Positions 62,386 to 64,000 of a stretch of 64,000 nt of DNA are shown here, in pieces (positions within the stretch are counted from its first letter, which is position 1; each line of letters opens with the position of its first letter). The translations under genes and the position numbers were made by a program. The notes under the pieces were generated by a model that was not told the origin of the DNA, did not search any database, and saw only the letters and a program-made list of their open reading frames with translations. The stretch covers positions 1 to 64,000 of the forward strand of contig JBBSUT010000002.1 in NCBI GenBank assembly GCA_038234155.1, given 5' to 3'. The DNA comes from Novosphingopyxis sp038234155. GTDB taxonomy: Bacteria; Pseudomonadota; Alphaproteobacteria; Sphingomonadales; Sphingomonadaceae.

Positions 62386-64000
62386 GCGTTTGCACTCCAT
62401 TGCTGCGGATCAACATCCGCCTGTGTTTCCAGAACGACGGCATCCGGAAAGGCTTCCAGCGCCGCCTTGACCATGGGCGATTCGCGCAGCGCCGCGCGCT
62501 GCGCATCGGCGTTGCTGTTCTCGCTCTCGCTCTGTGAAGGCGCCGCCTCGCCTGCGCCCTGCTCCACTGTCCAGCGCGTGCCGGTCAGCTTGTACAGCAC
62601 GTCGCGCACGTCGCCCTCGAACCCGTCCGGAAGGCGCCCGGCTGGCTGATAGATCAGCTCAGGTGGCGCGTAGCGGACCAGCCGCATCGCATCGCTCATA
62701 ATCGCGGCAACCAGCGGACGCTCTGGCTCCACCAGATCGATCAGCGCTGCGAAATCGGCTGGCATTGCCATCTCGCCGCTCTGGTCCGCGCTCCACGGTG
62801 GAGGTTCGGGCGACGAGGTTTCTGGTGCCGGCGGAGCGGAGGGCGTCGGGGGCACCGCCGCGCCTGTACTAGGACCTGCAGCGCCGTTGTGTGCGATCAT
62901 GCGCGCCAACTCGCCTGGATCGGGCAAAGTAGCCGCGTGCATGAGCCGCAGCAGCGCCATCTCGCACGCCTGCATCGGCATGGCCGCGCCCCGCACTTCG
63001 TCATGGCCTTTCAGCAGCAGCTGCCACAGACGGTGGAGAACGGGGAATGACAGGCGATCCCCCCATTGGCGCAGCGCCGCGCGGGCCTCCTCCGACAAGG
63101 AGGGATCGGCATGACCGCCGGCCTTGGACAGCGTGACCAGATGAACCTCGGATAACAAGCCGGACAGGATCGACAATGGCTCAACGCCCAGAATGTGCTG
63201 TTCCTTGAGCGCGGCCAGCATGGCGGGCACGTCGCCGTCCAGCAGCAGGCCGAGCAGCCGCCGGATCGCGCCGCGATCGCTGAGCCCCAGCATATCGCGC
63301 ACCTGATCGGCGGTGACCTGGCCGTCGCTGTCTGTGTCCGACCCGGCCATATCGGCATGAGCGATCGCCTGATCCAGGATCGACAGTCCGTCGCGCACCG
63401 ATCCTTCGGCCGCATGCGCGATCAGAGCGATCGCTTCGTCCTCGGCGCGCACCCCTTCCAGCGCGACGATGCCGCTGAAATGCCGCGTCAGCAGGTCAAT
63501 CGGAATCCGTTTCAGATCGAACCGCTGGCAGCGCGACAGGACGGTGACCGGCACCTTTTGCACTTCGGTGGTGGCAAACAGGAATTTGACATGCGGCGGC
63601 GGTTCTTCGAGCGTCTTCAACAGCGCGTTGAACGCGTTCTTCGACAGCATGTGCACTTCGTCGATAATGTAGATTTTGTACCGCGCCGAGACCGCCGCGT
63701 AGCGCACCGCCTCGATAATCTCGCGCACATCATCGACGCCGGTGTGGCTGGCCGCATCCATTTCGATCACATCGATATGCCGCCCTTCGGCAATCGCGCG
63801 GCATGGCTCGCACATGCCGCACGGATCGATGGTAGGGCCGTCGTCGCCGTCCGGGCCGATGCAGTTCAACGCCTTGGCGATCAGCCGCGCGGAGGACGTC
63901 TTGCCCACCCCGCGCACACCGGTCATCAGGAATGCGTGCGCCAACCGGTCGCGCTTGATCGCGTTGGCCAGCGTCTGCACCATGGCGTCCTGACCGATCA
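62382..64000 (-). CDS. dnaX: DNA polymerase III subunit gamma/tau, 5' truncated by window end
   Basis: About 539 C-terminal residues; the frame continues past base 64000, where it reads IGQDAMVQTL. DnaX is the clamp-loader ATPase of the replicative polymerase. Walker A GVRGVGKTSSARLI, a four-Cys zinc site (CIGPDG, then CGMCEPC), Walker B region (IYIIDEVHMLSKNAFNALLK) and sensor 1 (FATTEVQKVPVTVLSRCQRF) are all present. A Pro/Ala/Ser-rich linker near 62790-62890 leads to the C-terminal tau region. No slippery A-rich frameshift site was noticed. Confidence 0.96.
   Translation of the reverse strand, partial: IGQDAMVQTLANAIKRDRLAHAFLMTGVRGVGKTSSARLIAKALNCIGPDGDDGPTIDPCGMCEPCRAIAEGRHIDVIEMDAASHTGVDDVREIIEAVRYAAVSARYKIYIIDEVHMLSKNAFNALLKTLEEPPPHVKFLFATTEVQKVPVTVLSRCQRFDLKRIPIDLLTRHFSGIVALEGVRAEDEAIALIAHAAEGSVRDGLSILDQAIAHADMAGSDTDSDGQVTADQVRDMLGLSDRGAIRRLLGLLLDGDVPAMLAALKEQHILGVEPLSILSGLLSEVHLVTLSKAGGHADPSLSEEARAALRQWGDRLSFPVLHRLWQLLLKGHDEVRGAAMPMQACEMALLRLMHAATLPDPGELARMIAHNGAAGPSTGAAVPPTPSAPPAPETSSPEPPPWSADQSGEMAMPADFAALIDLVEPERPLVAAIMSDAMRLVRYAPPELIYQPAGRLPDGFEGDVRDVLYKLTGTRWTVEQGAGEAAPSQSESENSNADAQRAALRESPMVKAALEAFPDAVVLETQADVDPQQWSANA

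Overview
The window is one unbroken stretch of a GC-rich alphaproteobacterial chromosome, most probably from a sphingomonad (order Sphingomonadales). Supporting signs are a high-GC third codon position, the order rimP-nusA-ylxR-infB-rbfA-(tdk)-truB-rpsO-pnp, the run bamD-recN-ligA, a PrmA and a TIGR02117 protein of the type seen in this group, many exported M16/M28/S46 peptidases, and hairpin repeats like those scattered through sphingomonad genomes. The species cannot be named from sequence alone. I see no phage, insertion sequence, CRISPR array, rRNA or plasmid gene.

Layout. 1-9 kb: the end of a flavin oxidoreductase gene, the sdhCDA genes (no sdhB beside them), a soluble globin-like chemotaxis transducer, an SDR, prmA, phhA and two exported proteins of unknown role. 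9-14 kb: ligA, recN, bamD and a GAF protein. 14.8-25.3 kb: a long minus-strand transcription and translation operon from rimP to pnp. 25.5-31.8 kb: a PQQ-type sugar dehydrogenase coupled to a small Rieske protein, tRNA-Gly, extensin-like and DUF1499 genes, then a tightly packed DUF1285-Nudix-cca group. 31.8-35.5 kb: parC and an MlaA-like gene. 35.7-39.7 kb: a trehalose operon otsB-GH15-otsA joined by four-base overlaps. 39.8-44 kb: an alpha/beta hydrolase lipoprotein next to kynureninase, then an SGNH-esterase autotransporter. 44-49.2 kb: purC, a large M16 protease, purS and purQ. 49.2-52.4 kb: a queuosine-precursor transporter with a tiny coupled ORF behind it, tRNA-Arg, a GAF-PAS-GGDEF diguanylate cyclase and a half-size EamA transporter. 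52.7-59 kb: M28 peptidase, lactate 2-monooxygenase-like enzyme, SDR and S46 dipeptidyl-peptidase. 59-64 kb: HU, Lon, YbaB and the 3' part of dnaX.

Most of the window is core housekeeping DNA. The most unusual items are: (1) the 218-residue Rieske protein at 26775-27431, whose mononuclear-iron motif D-x2-H-x4-H lies at the N terminus and whose [2Fe-2S] motif lies at the C terminus, the reverse of known ring-hydroxylating oxygenases; (2) a hairpin repeat of about 150 bp that sits in frame inside truB and adds about 50 residues; (3) a globin-like chemoreceptor that seems to lack the heme-ligating histidine; (4) a GH15 hydrolase inside a trehalose-synthesis operon whose otsB carries a three-copy 15-bp repeat; (5) a 36-codon ORF coupled to yhhQ. 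Start sites were set from ribosome-binding sites, overlaps and family length where possible; functional statements rest on motifs read by eye and on remembered family features, not on database searches.
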